Below are positions 15,221-23,961 of a DNA stretch of 33,829 nucleotides, piece after piece. Source of the DNA: Acidimicrobiaceae bacterium (lineage in GTDB: Bacteria; Actinomycetota; Acidimicrobiia; Acidimicrobiales; RAAP-2); contig DAHUZE010000047.1 in the NCBI GenBank assembly GCA_027306755.1, positions 1-33,829 on the forward strand. Reading direction: 5' to 3'. The notes below the pieces were generated by a model. The model was not told where the DNA came from and ran no database searches. It saw nothing but the letters and a program-made list of their open reading frames with translations. Numbering within the stretch: the first letter of the stretch is position 1; every line of letters begins with the position of its first letter. The position numbers and the translations under genes are program-made.

Positions 15221-16964
15221 TCGACCGCATAACGGCACCGATGTCGATGCTCCCTCGATCGCTCCGGCGCAGCTCTGCTGCGAACCGGACGCTGACGCCG
15301 ATGCCCCCGACGCCGCTGCCGGGCAGAGCGGGCCTGCCCGTGTGGCCGGAGCACCCCGCCGGGCTCCCGAGCAACTGGCGGCCGTCGGGCTGGTGGTCCC
15401 GCCGGTCTCCCGGGAGGGCCTGCCGGTCACCGACGAGATCCACCGACCACTGTCCGCCTTGCGGGTGCTCTTGGTGCTTGTGGTGACGGCGCTGGTCGCC
15501 TCCGGCGCCTACCTCGGCGTCAAGCGGCACGTGATCTTCGCCCCTACGGTTCATACCGCAACCTGGTTCGCCCCCTATGTCGACGTGACCGCGACCCCCA
15601 CGTACGCCTTCCAGGCCCCAGGGAACGACCCAGCGCGCGATGTCGTGCTCAGCTTCGTGACGGCGGCCAACTCCCACAGGTGCACACCAAGCTGGGGAAG
15701 CGCGTACAGCCTCACGGCGGCGGACCTGAACCTCAACGTGGCCAACCGCATCGCCCAGTTCGCCAACCAGGGAGGCACCCCCATCGTGTCGTTCGGTGGC
15801 GCGGCCCATACGCCACTGACAAAGGCCTGTGCCACGGCGTCCCGGCTCGCCGGCGCCTTCGAACAGGTGATCCAGCACTACAACCTCAAAGCCATCGACC
15901 TGGACGTCGAGGGGAGCAGCGGCCTGGGCTCGATCGTGGTGGACGCGCGTCGGGCCCTGGCGGTGCGGGACGTGCAGGCGTGGGCCCGCCGGCACCACCG
16001 CACGCTGGCGCTCTGGCTCACGCTGCCGGTCGCCACCAACGGGTTGCAGGACAACGCCCAGTCGGCACTCATGGCCATGCTGCGGGCGCGCGATGCGCTC
16101 TCCGGAGTCAACGTGATGGCGACCAACCTGGGTGTGGTCCCTGGGGGGAGTGGCGGCATGCTCCAGGCGGTCGAGAGCTCCATCACGTCCTCTGCCCGGC
16201 AGCTCGGCTCCGACTTCACCAAGGTCGGCATACGGTCCGGCGCTGGCAACGTGTGGCGACACCTTGGTGTAACGGTGACGATCGGGCAGAACCTTCAGCA
16301 GGGCAATACGTTCTCCGTCCCCGATGCCACGTCGCTCGCCGCCTTCGCCATGCGCACCGGGCTGGGCCGCGTCTCGCTGTGGTCCTTGAACCGGGACCAG
16401 CAGTGCGGCGGCGTGTACCCGATCACCGGCGTGTACGCGACCAGCTGCAGCGGGACGCCGCAGGCGCCGCTCGCTTTCTCCAAGGCGTTCAGCCGCTTCA
16501 ACGGGACAGTGGCGTACCAGAAGGTGGCCGTGCTCCCGCCCCAAGCTGACAGGAACCCGAAGAACGCGCCGTACCCGCTGTGGTCCCCGACAGTCTCGTA
16601 CCCCCAGGGCTACAAGATCGTGCGCCAGGGAGAGATCTACCTGGCCAAGTGGTACAACACCGGCGAGGACCCCGCCGCGCAGGTGGCCTACTCGTGGCAG
16701 ACGCCCTGGGAGCTACTGGGGCCGGTGCTGCCGACGGACCACGCTCCCAAGCTGCCGACCCTGCCCTCGGGCACCTATCCCACCTGGTCAGTCACCACCC
16801 TGTACAGCGCCGGCCAGACGGTCCTGTACCAGGGGCTGCCGTACCGGGCGAAGTGGAACGACCAGGGCGTCAGCCCGCTCATCGGGACGGCCACAAACTC
16901 GGGCTCTCCCTGGCAGGCGCTCTTCACCAGTCCGGGTGAGCCCTCCACCGGGAGCGCCCCGTGA
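15213..16964 (+). CDS. Membrane-anchored GH18 chitinase-like protein with two CBM5/12-like modules
   Basis: A 583-residue probable hydrolase of chitin-like polymers. A cytoplasmic Asp/Ala/Pro-rich segment (1-80) is followed by one membrane helix (VLLVLVVTALVASGAYLGV, ~84-102). The GH18 barrel begins ATWFAPYVDVTATPTYAF and carries the catalytic DxDxE as IDLDVEG (Asp229, Asp231, Glu233), with VSFGGA and LALWLTLPV strands in place. Two C-terminal modules of about 50 residues (YPLWSPTVSYPQGYKIVRQG..YLAKWY near 454; YPTWSVTTLYSAGQTVLYQG..YRAKWN near 522) match the CBM5/12 pattern of W-x-x-x-x-x-Y..G..V-x-x-x-G..Y-x-A-K-W. The anchor has no signal-peptidase site, so the enzyme should stay on the outer face of the membrane. 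The start ATG overlaps the glycosyltransferase stop by 8 nt, with GGAG at 15201-15204, so the two are translationally coupled. Confidence 0.88.
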   Translation: MPDRPHNGTDVDAPSIAPAQLCCEPDADADAPDAAAGQSGPARVAGAPRRAPEQLAAVGLVVPPVSREGLPVTDEIHRPLSALRVLLVLVVTALVASGAYLGVKRHVIFAPTVHTATWFAPYVDVTATPTYAFQAPGNDPARDVVLSFVTAANSHRCTPSWGSAYSLTAADLNLNVANRIAQFANQGGTPIVSFGGAAHTPLTKACATASRLAGAFEQVIQHYNLKAIDLDVEGSSGLGSIVVDARRALAVRDVQAWARRHHRTLALWLTLPVATNGLQDNAQSALMAMLRARDALSGVNVMATNLGVVPGGSGGMLQAVESSITSSARQLGSDFTKVGIRSGAGNVWRHLGVTVTIGQNLQQGNTFSVPDATSLAAFAMRTGLGRVSLWSLNRDQQCGGVYPITGVYATSCSGTPQAPLAFSKAFSRFNGTVAYQKVAVLPPQADRNPKNAPYPLWSPTVSYPQGYKIVRQGEIYLAKWYNTGEDPAAQVAYSWQTPWELLGPVLPTDHAPKLPTLPSGTYPTWSVTTLYSAGQTVLYQGLPYRAKWNDQGVSPLIGTATNSGSPWQALFTSPGEPSTGSAP

Positions 16965-17070
16965 GCCGCGCATCGGCCATGTCCACGGAGGGGACAGGGA
17001 CGGCGCGGCCCACCGGATGAGCGCCGCCGCGCCGCGGCTCGGCGTGCGAACGTCAGGGAAGGGCGGAACG

Positions 17071-18693
17071 ATGGGCAATGGGCCGAAACGGGCAGGCTGT
17101 GGGCGAACGGGGTGGTGCCGGCGCGCCGCGGTCCTTCCGGCGCTGGTGCTCGTGGTGGCGGCCGGGCAGTCTGCCGGGGCGCTTCCAACGAGTGGAGTCC
17201 TGGTCCCGGGCGGACCCGCGGCAACGTGGTTCGCACCCTATGTGGACGCGACCCTGCCACCGGCCTACCCGATCGCCACACAGGCAGCCGATCCCGCGTC
17301 ACAGACGGCGTTCGGGTTCGTCGTCTCTCGGACGTCAACTGACTGCGTCCCCAGCTGGGGCACTTATTACACACTCACCCAGGCCGACCATGCACCGCTG
17401 CGGATGTCCGCCGTCTTCGGGCAGATGGAGAAGGCGGGCGAAGTGCCGATCGTCTCCTTCGGCGGGGAATCGAACACTCCGCTGGCCGACGCGTGCGGCA
17501 CGGAGGCATCCCTCGAGGCGGCTTACCGGAGCGTGCTGACCCATTACGGACTCATGGGCAAGCCGGCCGTGTTCGATTTCGATGTCGAAGGGGCGGCACA
17601 GGGGGACACCGCGGCACTTCTCCGCCAGGCGGCGGCCGTCAGCGCACTCCAGGCGGCCACGGCCGCACGGGGCGGGTCGCTGGGCGTGTGGCTGACGCTT
17701 CCCGTCACGACGCAGGGCCTGCTGCCGGCGGCGGAGACCGTCGTGCAGACCATGGTCGATGCAGGTGTCCGGCTCTCTGGTGTCAACGTGATGACGATGT
17801 ACTTCTCTCCGTCTCCCGGTGACGGCGCACCGATGCTCGCCGCCGTCACGGACGCCCTCGACGCAACGCACGCCCAGCTCTCCTCGCTGTTCGCCGGGTC
17901 CGGGATCCCCCTGACGTCCGGCCAGGTATGGATGCACGAGGGGGCGACGGTGCAGATCGGGGACGCCGGCATCCCGGGTCAAGCGTTCACGGTGGCCGAC
18001 GCCCAGGGCTTGACGCAGTTCGCCCGCTCGGTGGGTCTCGGACGAGTCTCGCTGTGGTCCATCAACCAGGACCAGGCGTGTGGAGGGGGAGCCACGGGGG
18101 GCTACTCGACACACTGCTCCAACGTCGCCCAAGCACCCCTGGCCTTTGACACCACGTTCTCTGCCCTCGCCGGCGCCGCGCTGTCCACGCCGCTCCTGCC
18201 TCCTGCTGCGGGCAACGGTGCGGGCACGGGCGGGGGGCCGGGTGCGGGCACGGCCGGAGGGCCGGGTGCGGGCACAGGTGTGGGGCCGGGCACACCCGTG
18301 CCGCCCGGGACGTACCCGGCATGGTCGCCGCTCGCTGCGTACCCCGGGGGGTACACGGTGCTGCTGGGCGCCACCGTGTACCGGGCGAAGTGGTGGAACC
18401 AGGACCAGCAGCCCGTCCCGGTCCGGGCCGCGCGGTGGGACACTCCATGGGCCGTGGTGGGTACGGTGCCCGCGGGTACGGTGCCGTGGACCCCCCGGCC
18501 CCTCCCTGCGGGGAAGTTCCCGGCATGGAGTGCGACCACCGTCTACACCGCCGGCATGGAAGTCCTCTTCCAGGGCCTTTTGTACCAGGACAAATGGTGG
18601 ACCAGGGGCACAGTGCCCTCACCGGTGGTGCCCGGCTCCGGATCGTCGCCCTGGCGACCGATGTGGACGGTCCCGAGCGAACCCGTCAGCTGA
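17071..18693 (+). CDS. Secreted GH18 chitinase-like protein with two CBM5/12-like modules
   Basis: A 540-residue paralogue of the preceding protein. It starts with an Arg-rich n-region and a hydrophobic stretch (RRAAVLPALVLVVAAGQSAGA), a likely signal peptide. The GH18 domain opens ATWFAPYVDATLPPAYPI and has the catalytic FDFDVEG (Asp169, Asp171, Glu173), VSFGGE, and VWLTLPV. A Gly/Pro/Thr linker made by a 24-bp repeat (~383-405) leads to two CBM5/12-like modules (YPAWSPLAAYPGGYTVLLGA..YRAKWW; FPAWSATTVYTAGMEVLFQG..YQDKWW). The start is ATG 17071 behind AGGGAAGGGCGG (17055-17066); the in-frame ATG 17017 would put extra residues before the signal. It lies 106 nt after its paralogue, likely in the same transcript, and probably cuts the polymer at a distance from the cell. 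Confidence 0.88.
   Translation: MGNGPKRAGCGRTGWCRRAAVLPALVLVVAAGQSAGALPTSGVLVPGGPAATWFAPYVDATLPPAYPIATQAADPASQTAFGFVVSRTSTDCVPSWGTYYTLTQADHAPLRMSAVFGQMEKAGEVPIVSFGGESNTPLADACGTEASLEAAYRSVLTHYGLMGKPAVFDFDVEGAAQGDTAALLRQAAAVSALQAATAARGGSLGVWLTLPVTTQGLLPAAETVVQTMVDAGVRLSGVNVMTMYFSPSPGDGAPMLAAVTDALDATHAQLSSLFAGSGIPLTSGQVWMHEGATVQIGDAGIPGQAFTVADAQGLTQFARSVGLGRVSLWSINQDQACGGGATGGYSTHCSNVAQAPLAFDTTFSALAGAALSTPLLPPAAGNGAGTGGGPGAGTAGGPGAGTGVGPGTPVPPGTYPAWSPLAAYPGGYTVLLGATVYRAKWWNQDQQPVPVRAARWDTPWAVVGTVPAGTVPWTPRPLPAGKFPAWSATTVYTAGMEVLFQGLLYQDKWWTRGTVPSPVVPGSGSSPWRPMWTVPSEPVS
18217..18288 (+). repeat. 24-bp tandem repeat encoding the linker of the secreted GH18 protein
   Basis: Three consecutive imperfect copies starting GGTGCGGGCAC and ending GGGGCCG or AGGGCCG encode GAGTGGGP, GAGTAGGP and GAGTGVGP. 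The linker separates the catalytic domain from the binding modules; the anchored paralogue lacks this repeat. Confidence 0.85.
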
Positions 18694-18705
18694 TGACCGC
18701 GTGCC

Positions 18706-21117
18706 TCACGGGTGCGCCGTCCCGGGCTCCAGAGCCGCCGCTCCATCGCCGCCATCGCCAACGCGATCGCCGTCGCCGCCATCGCCAGCCGGGTCCCGCG
18801 CCGGTCGTTCGACCCTGAGCCCGCTGGCGTCGGCCAGTGCCGCCAGGGCGTTGTCGAGGAGCACGAGATCCCGGACGGCCAGTGACCGCGGAGCCCGAGC
18901 GGCCGGCGGCACGTCCGGCGGCCCTCCAGGGTCCGACCCCGAGAGCTCGAAGGCGCCGTCCGGCTCGGCCTCCAAGAAGAGGGGCGCGGCGCGGCGGAAG
19001 GGCGGAACGGGGGTCGTGCCCCCGAGCGCGGCCGCGAGGCTGCCGGCCGACTCCGCCAGCGTGGCTCGGCCGGCCTCCATGGCCCTGGAGCTCGCCCCCC
19101 GACCACCGGTCGCGTCGTCCACCAGGTTGCGGGCGTAGTTGCGGGCCGCCGTGGCCGCGGCGACCTGCCGGGTGACGCGGTCGGCCGGATCGGTCCAGCC
19201 GACCAGCCGCAGCGGCTGCGCCGTCGCCACCAGTGCCTGGTAGGCCGCGTCCACGGCCCGGCTGGCATCGCGCAAGTCCCCATGGGGGTCCCCGCACAAC
19301 GTTGCCACGGCCTCTCCCGCCGCGGTGGCGATCGAGCGGACGAGAGCGATCAGCGCGACGTCGAGCACCCGCCGCGTGCGAAGGGGAAGGACGACTACCA
19401 CGGTCAGCATGGCTGCACCCGCGCCCACGGCGGTCTCTGCCAGGCGCTCCAAGAGCAGGCCGTTCGAGAACTCGCCCAGCGAAAGGTACGCCTGGGAGAG
19501 GGAGATGGTGACCGCCGTGGCCAGCACGGCGTAGTTGGCCCGCATGAACGCAACCCCAACCCACATCGCCACCACCACGGTTACAAGCGACCACAGGCTG
19601 TCGTGGCCCGCAGCCTCCACCAGAGCCGTCCCCGCCACCACGCCGACGAGGGTCCCGGCGACGCGGTAGGTCGCCTTCCGCAGCTGCTCGGCCACGGTGT
19701 TCGTGCCCACGAGGGCCAGAAGCGCGGCGATGACGGCCCAATAGAACCGCTGCGCGTCCAACGCCTCCCCGGCCACGATGGCCGCGGTGACCGCCACTCC
19801 CATCTGCGCGGCGGTGCGGACGTACGGGGCCAGACGCACCCGCGAGCCGGGCCGCTCCGCCGCCTCCATGCTGACGTCGGCCGATCCGGGCAGCAACCCG
19901 CCCCGTAGGGTGACTGCCGGGGTGAACGACGGCGGGGCGGGAGCGTCCCGGGAGCGCGGGGCCGCTGCCCGGCCACGCGGCGCCGGCAGCGCCGGCCAGC
20001 GGTCGAGCGCGTCGGCCGTCGCGTGGACCGCGTTGGCGAACCGGTGCTGCACCACCCACTGCGTCCGCTGGCGCTCGTCCGCCGGCGCCGGGGAGCCGGC
20101 GGACGACGCCCACAGCGTGGCTGCAACCTCACGCGCCACCTGCATGTCGCCCCGCTCCAGGGCCCCGAGGGCCTTCGCCAGCTCCGCCCGCCGCTCGCCG
20201 GGCACGCTCGACGAGCCCAACAGGTCAGCGAAACGGGCCAGGTTGCTCACCGCCACTTCGGTGTCGAACGCGTGGCGGTGGATCTCGTCGGCCGTCAGCG
20301 GGCTCGTCGCGCCCCGCGTCAGCTGGCCGTCCACGATGAGCGCGGCCTCACCCAGGCGCACGAGCCAGCGCTGTGCTCGGCGGCGTGTGCGGTCGTGCGG
20401 GGCGACGACGATGCGTGCGGCGAGGCCGAGCACCACCCGGGCCCTGGCGTCGTAGCTGGCCACGGCCAGGCGGAGATCCCTCGAGGGCGACGGGCGGAAG
20501 AGAGCGACCCGCGTAAGGGCCGTGGCCGCGATGGCCACGCCCACCTCGGCCGCCAGCCACCCGGCAGCGCGCGGGCCGAGCGTGGGTGAGAGGAAGAAGC
20601 CGTAGAAATACCCGATGAAAAGCAAAAGGCCCGCGACGGCTCCTCGCGGGCCGAACCGCCTGCCTGCCGATCCGACCACGAGCAGGGCGACCATCACGGC
20701 GAGGGCCAGGTCGCGGTGCGCGCCGATGGCCAACCCGAGGGCGAGCGCCGCGGCCACTGCGGCACCGATGTAGCCGATGGTCACGAGCTGGGAGGTGAGC
20801 CGCAGCTCGTTGCCGTTGATGCCCCCGAGGTTGGCGACCAGGCCGCCGAGGAGCATTGCGACCACCAGCATCTCGTGGTGCTGGCCGGAAGCGGCTGCGG
20901 CTACGGATGCCGCCGCGTGCACGGGTGACGGGACCTCGAGCGCGCCGGTGGCACCGATGAAGGCCCATTCGGCGATCAGTGCGGCAACGATGGCGCACGC
21001 CGTGCGGTTGGCCATGCGCAGCTGGGCCAGGCCGGGATCGGCAGCCAGGACCGGACGCAGGATCCGGCCCACAGGTCCGGTGAACCCGAGCGGCGGCGGC
21101 GTGCCGCCCCGATCCAT
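18706..21117 (-). CDS. FUSC-family membrane protein (aromatic acid exporter-like)
   Basis: About 803 residues, inner membrane, function by family: efflux of organic or aromatic acids. Two six-helix bundles are visible. The first (~30-185) includes ANRTACAIVAALIAEWAFIG, then MLVVAMLLGGLVANLGGINGNE, AVAAALALGLAIGAHRD and GLLLFIGYFYGFFLSPTLG. The second (~430-600) has MGVAVTAAIVAGEALDAQRF, YWAVIAALLALVGTNTVAEQ and LRKATYRVAGTLVGVVAGTAL, which is the FUSC signature region (QR-x-YW..T-x-x-E-x-x-R-x-x-R-x-x-GT). Soluble helical regions fill 190-420 and 600-803. Starts at 21117 and 21150 are both possible; GGTGAGGGG precedes the first. It follows the iminopeptidase gene by about 60 nt, so one transcript is likely. 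It converges on the GH18 gene with a 12-bp gap. Confidence 0.82.
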   Translation of the reverse strand: MDRGGTPPPLGFTGPVGRILRPVLAADPGLAQLRMANRTACAIVAALIAEWAFIGATGALEVPSPVHAAASVAAAASGQHHEMLVVAMLLGGLVANLGGINGNELRLTSQLVTIGYIGAAVAAALALGLAIGAHRDLALAVMVALLVVGSAGRRFGPRGAVAGLLLFIGYFYGFFLSPTLGPRAAGWLAAEVGVAIAATALTRVALFRPSPSRDLRLAVASYDARARVVLGLAARIVVAPHDRTRRRAQRWLVRLGEAALIVDGQLTRGATSPLTADEIHRHAFDTEVAVSNLARFADLLGSSSVPGERRAELAKALGALERGDMQVAREVAATLWASSAGSPAPADERQRTQWVVQHRFANAVHATADALDRWPALPAPRGRAAAPRSRDAPAPPSFTPAVTLRGGLLPGSADVSMEAAERPGSRVRLAPYVRTAAQMGVAVTAAIVAGEALDAQRFYWAVIAALLALVGTNTVAEQLRKATYRVAGTLVGVVAGTALVEAAGHDSLWSLVTVVVAMWVGVAFMRANYAVLATAVTISLSQAYLSLGEFSNGLLLERLAETAVGAGAAMLTVVVVLPLRTRRVLDVALIALVRSIATAAGEAVATLCGDPHGDLRDASRAVDAAYQALVATAQPLRLVGWTDPADRVTRQVAAATAARNYARNLVDDATGGRGASSRAMEAGRATLAESAGSLAAALGGTTPVPPFRRAAPLFLEAEPDGAFELSGSDPGGPPDVPPAARAPRSLAVRDLVLLDNALAALADASGLRVERPARDPAGDGGDGDRVGDGGDGAAALEPGTAHP

Positions 21118-21179
21118 CCCCTCACCGTCCCCGCCGCCGTGCCGCCTCATCCCGCCCGCCCGGCGCACGATTGCGCCCG

Positions 21180-22208
21180 CTAGGCCGGCAAGCCGAGGAG
21201 GAAGTCGACCAGGCCGGCGAAGTACGCCTGCTGGTCGTCGTACAGGGCCAGGTGGCTCCCCTCGGGGCAGTGCAGGTACCGGCCGCGGGGGAGCCGCCGG
21301 GCCATCTCGGCCAGGTGCGAGGGATCCATCGTGTCGTGGCGGGCACCGATCACCAAGGCCGGGACGTCGATCGCCGTCAGGTCGTCGAAACGGCTCCACC
21401 GGGCGAGCGCCGCCCGCTCGCTGATCCCCAGCTCGCTCGGCCCCTGCATGGAGACGTAGATGGCCGGATTGATGGCCGCGAAGGCCCGGACCACCGGGTT
21501 CGGCCACGCGTCCACGGGCATGCGCAGGACGTGATGGACGTAGTGCTGCTCGTTCAAGAGCGCCATGTAGCGCGGGTCCTCGACGGCGCCCGCCGCCTCC
21601 AACGCCTGGATCTCGGCCAGGGCGTCCTGGTCCATTCCCGGCATGAGGACGTCCCGCGCGTAGGCGTTGTAGGCGGGGACGTCGGCCATCATGTTGGAGA
21701 CGACCAGGCCCCGAAGGTGCGCTTGGTGAACGAGGGCGTACTCGATCGCCAGGATGCCGCCCCAGGACTGGCCGTAGAGGACGAAGTTGTCACGGTCGAG
21801 CCCCAGAGCGACGCGCACCTGCTCCACCTCGTCCACGAACCGGTCGAGCCGCCAGAGCGTCGGGTCGTCCGGCTGGTCGCTGTAGGCGGACCCCAGCTGG
21901 TCGTAGTAGTAGTACTCGACTCCGGCGGCGGGCAGGTAGCTGTCGAAGGCCTCCAGGTACTCGTGCGTCGCACCGGGACCGCCGTGCAGCAGGAGCACCC
22001 GCAGGCGCGGGTTGTTGCCGATCCTCTTGGTCCACACCCGGTAGGTGCCTGACGGCGTGGTCACCGGGATCATCCGCACACCCCCGCTCAGCGCGTCCTG
22101 GCGCCCGCTGGAGTCCAGGTAGCTCGGGGGCACCACGGGCGCTGGGGACGTGCCAGGCGACGGGGGAGCGGCCGGTCGGCGGGTGGCGTCCACCTCTGTC
22201 GTGGCCAT
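21180..22208 (-). CDS. Proline iminopeptidase-like alpha/beta hydrolase
   Basis: Releases N-terminal proline or a related residue from peptides if the family function holds. In its 342 residues I see the oxyanion segment LLLHGGPGATHEYLEAFDSYLP, the nucleophile elbow YGQSWGG (Ser148), the acid Asp in VIGARHDTMDP and the catalytic His in CPEGSHLALYDD. HGGPG plus GQSWGG are hallmarks of the S33 proline iminopeptidase family; related members hydrolyse other amides or esters, so the substrate is open. The start is ATG 22208: a TAGAGT -10 ends exactly 7 nt upstream, predicting a leaderless mRNA, whereas the in-frame GTG at 22232 lies upstream of that -10. It diverges from the MFS gene at 22318 and precedes the FUSC gene. 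Confidence 0.88.
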   Translation of the reverse strand: MATTEVDATRRPAAPPSPGTSPAPVVPPSYLDSSGRQDALSGGVRMIPVTTPSGTYRVWTKRIGNNPRLRVLLLHGGPGATHEYLEAFDSYLPAAGVEYYYYDQLGSAYSDQPDDPTLWRLDRFVDEVEQVRVALGLDRDNFVLYGQSWGGILAIEYALVHQAHLRGLVVSNMMADVPAYNAYARDVLMPGMDQDALAEIQALEAAGAVEDPRYMALLNEQHYVHHVLRMPVDAWPNPVVRAFAAINPAIYVSMQGPSELGISERAALARWSRFDDLTAIDVPALVIGARHDTMDPSHLAEMARRLPRGRYLHCPEGSHLALYDDQQAYFAGLVDFLLGLPA

Positions 22209-22215
22209 CGGCCGG

Positions 22216-22221
22216 ACTCTA
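22216..22221 (-). promoter_or_regulatory. -10 box for leaderless iminopeptidase mRNA
   Basis: TAGAGT on the - strand ends 7 nt before the ATG at 22208, the same geometry as at five other genes in the window. Confidence 0.5.
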
Positions 22222-22302
22222 CCCGGCGACACGCCGGCGGCCAGCGGGGCGCGGGCGGTGTTGCGCCGGGTCCACGATGGGCCCCTGCGCGGGCGGCGCT
22301 TG

Positions 22303-22308
22303 TACCCT
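22303..22308 (+). promoter_or_regulatory. Extended -10 box of the second MFS gene
   Basis: TG directly before TACCCT gives an extended -10 (22301-22308). It ends 9 nt before ATG 22318, so the leader would be absent or about 2 nt. A purine-rich AGGGGG lies between, but would be mostly untranscribed if initiation is at the usual distance. Confidence 0.4.
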
Positions 22309-22317
22309 CAGGGGGTC

Positions 22318-23856
22318 ATGGTGACCCCCGCGCCGGCTTCGCCCGGCGGTCCTGTCCAGGAGCTGAGCCGCGGGCGCCGCCTCGGGATCCTGCTCATCTG
22401 CTGCTTCGCGCTGCTGATGGTCACGTTGGACGTCACCATCGTGAACGTGGCCCTCCCGTCGATCCAGCACGACCTGCACGCGCCGGTCTCGGGGCTCCAG
22501 TGGGTCATCGACGCCTACAGCATCGTGCTGGCCAGCCTCCTGATGCTCTCGGGGTCCACGGCCGACCGCCTCGGCCGCAAGCGGACCTTCACCATCGGAC
22601 TGGTCCTGTTCTCCCTGGGCTCCCTGCTGTGCAGCGTCGCGCCCGACCTGCCGCTCCTCGTCCTCTTCCGGATGGTGCAGGCGGTCGGAGGCACCATGCT
22701 GACCCCGATCGCCATGTCGATCATCACCAACACCTTCACCGATCCTCGGGAGCGGGCGCAGGCGATCGGCCTCTGGGGCGCGGTGACGGGCGTCAGCATG
22801 GCTCTCGGCCCGGTGATCGGCGGCGTCCTGGTCAACGCTGTCGGCTGGCGCTCGATCTTCTGGGTCAACGTGCCGGTTGGCGTGGTGGCCCTGATCCTCA
22901 CCGTCCGCTTCATCCCCGAGTCCCGGGCGTCCCACGCCCGCCGCCCGGACCTGGTGGGGCAGGCGCTCGTGATCGTCCTCCTGGCCTCGCTGACGTACGG
23001 CATCATCGAGGCACCCAACGCGGGGTTCGGGTCGCCCGAGATCCTGTCCATGTTCGTGCTGGCCGCCACAGCGCTCGCCGGGCTCCTCTTCTACGAGCCA
23101 CGGCGGCGGGACCCGTTGTTGGACTTGCGCTTCTTCCGGTCGGTCCCCTTCACCAGCGCCACCGTCATCGCCGTCGCCATCTTCGCTGGCATGGGCGGGT
23201 TCCTCTTCATGAACACGCTGTACCTCCAGGACTCCCGGCACCTGTCCGCGCTCCATGCCGGCCTGGACACCATCCCGGCCGCCGCCATGACCATGATCCT
23301 GGCCCCGATCTCCGGATGGGTCGTGAGCCGGCGCGGTTCGCGGATCCCGATGGTGCTGTCCGGGGTTGGGCTGCTGCTGGCCAGCATCATGCTGTCGCGC
23401 ATCACCGGCACCACCTCCTTTACGTGGCTGTTCGGCGCGTACGTCGTCTTCGGTGTCGGCTACGGGGTGGCCAACGCCCCTATCAGTAACAACGCAGTGT
23501 CCGGCATGCCCAGGGCGCAGGCCGGGGTGGCGGCCGCCATCGCCTCCACGTCGCGCCAGGTCGGGCAGGCCCTCGGCGTGGCGATCTCCGGGGCCATCGT
23601 TGCCGGGAGCACTGCCGGCAGCGCGCTGGCGCGGGGGCTGCCCGCCGCCACCCACCCGGCGTGGTGGGTGCTAGCTGGCTGCGGGGCGCTGATCCTCGTC
23701 ATGGGGTTCGTCAGCACCTCCCCGTGGGCCACCCGCACCGCCCGCCGCACGGCCGAAGAGCTGAACCCCGAAGGCATCGAGGCGGCGGAGATGACCGGGG
23801 CGCTGCGGTCCGGCGGGCGACGCCATGTAGCCGAGGCTGAGGGGCCGCCAGGCTGA
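22318..23856 (+). CDS. MFS drug transporter, DHA2 (14-helix) family
   Basis: Inner-membrane proton/drug antiporter by family, 512 residues. Helix 1 has the classical motif D1 (LMVTLDVTIVNVALPSIQHDL), followed by LQWVIDAYSIVLASLLMLSG and motif A as GSTADRLGRKRTFTIGLVLF. RMVQAVGGTMLTPIAMSII is helix 4, and motif C is GAVTGVSMALGPVIGGVLV. GMPRAQAGVAAAIASTSRQV near the C-terminal half is typical of EmrB/QacA relatives. All catalytic-type residues of the DHA2 family are in place, unlike the first MFS protein in the window. The start is ATG 22318. The last codons and the stop lie in a 16-bp tandem repeat. It diverges from the iminopeptidase gene; no dedicated regulator is adjacent. Confidence 0.92.
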   Translation: MVTPAPASPGGPVQELSRGRRLGILLICCFALLMVTLDVTIVNVALPSIQHDLHAPVSGLQWVIDAYSIVLASLLMLSGSTADRLGRKRTFTIGLVLFSLGSLLCSVAPDLPLLVLFRMVQAVGGTMLTPIAMSIITNTFTDPRERAQAIGLWGAVTGVSMALGPVIGGVLVNAVGWRSIFWVNVPVGVVALILTVRFIPESRASHARRPDLVGQALVIVLLASLTYGIIEAPNAGFGSPEILSMFVLAATALAGLLFYEPRRRDPLLDLRFFRSVPFTSATVIAVAIFAGMGGFLFMNTLYLQDSRHLSALHAGLDTIPAAAMTMILAPISGWVVSRRGSRIPMVLSGVGLLLASIMLSRITGTTSFTWLFGAYVVFGVGYGVANAPISNNAVSGMPRAQAGVAAAIASTSRQVGQALGVAISGAIVAGSTAGSALARGLPAATHPAWWVLAGCGALILVMGFVSTSPWATRTARRTAEELNPEGIEAAEMTGALRSGGRRHVAEAEGPPG

Positions 23857-23925
23857 GGGGCCGCCAGGCTGAGGGGGCGGCCGGCTGAGGGGCCGCCAAT
23901 CCGAGGGGCCGGCCGGCTCAGGGCG
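23835..23925 (+). repeat. 16-bp tandem repeat across the stop codon of the MFS gene
   Basis: About five and a half units of GGCTGAGGGGCCGCCA or close variants (23835, 23851, 23867, 23883, 23899, 23915). The TGA in unit 2 is the MFS stop, and each intact unit carries a TGA in a shifting frame. Copy-number change would alter only the very end of the protein. The remainder of the gap to 23961 shows nothing else. Confidence 0.85.
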
Positions 23926-23961
23926 CGAAGCGGCGGACCCGGGGAGCCCGATGGCAGCGCG

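Noticed and set aside
23835-23925. CRISPR-like array
   Set aside because: Units are contiguous 16-bp repeats without spacers and there are no cas genes.
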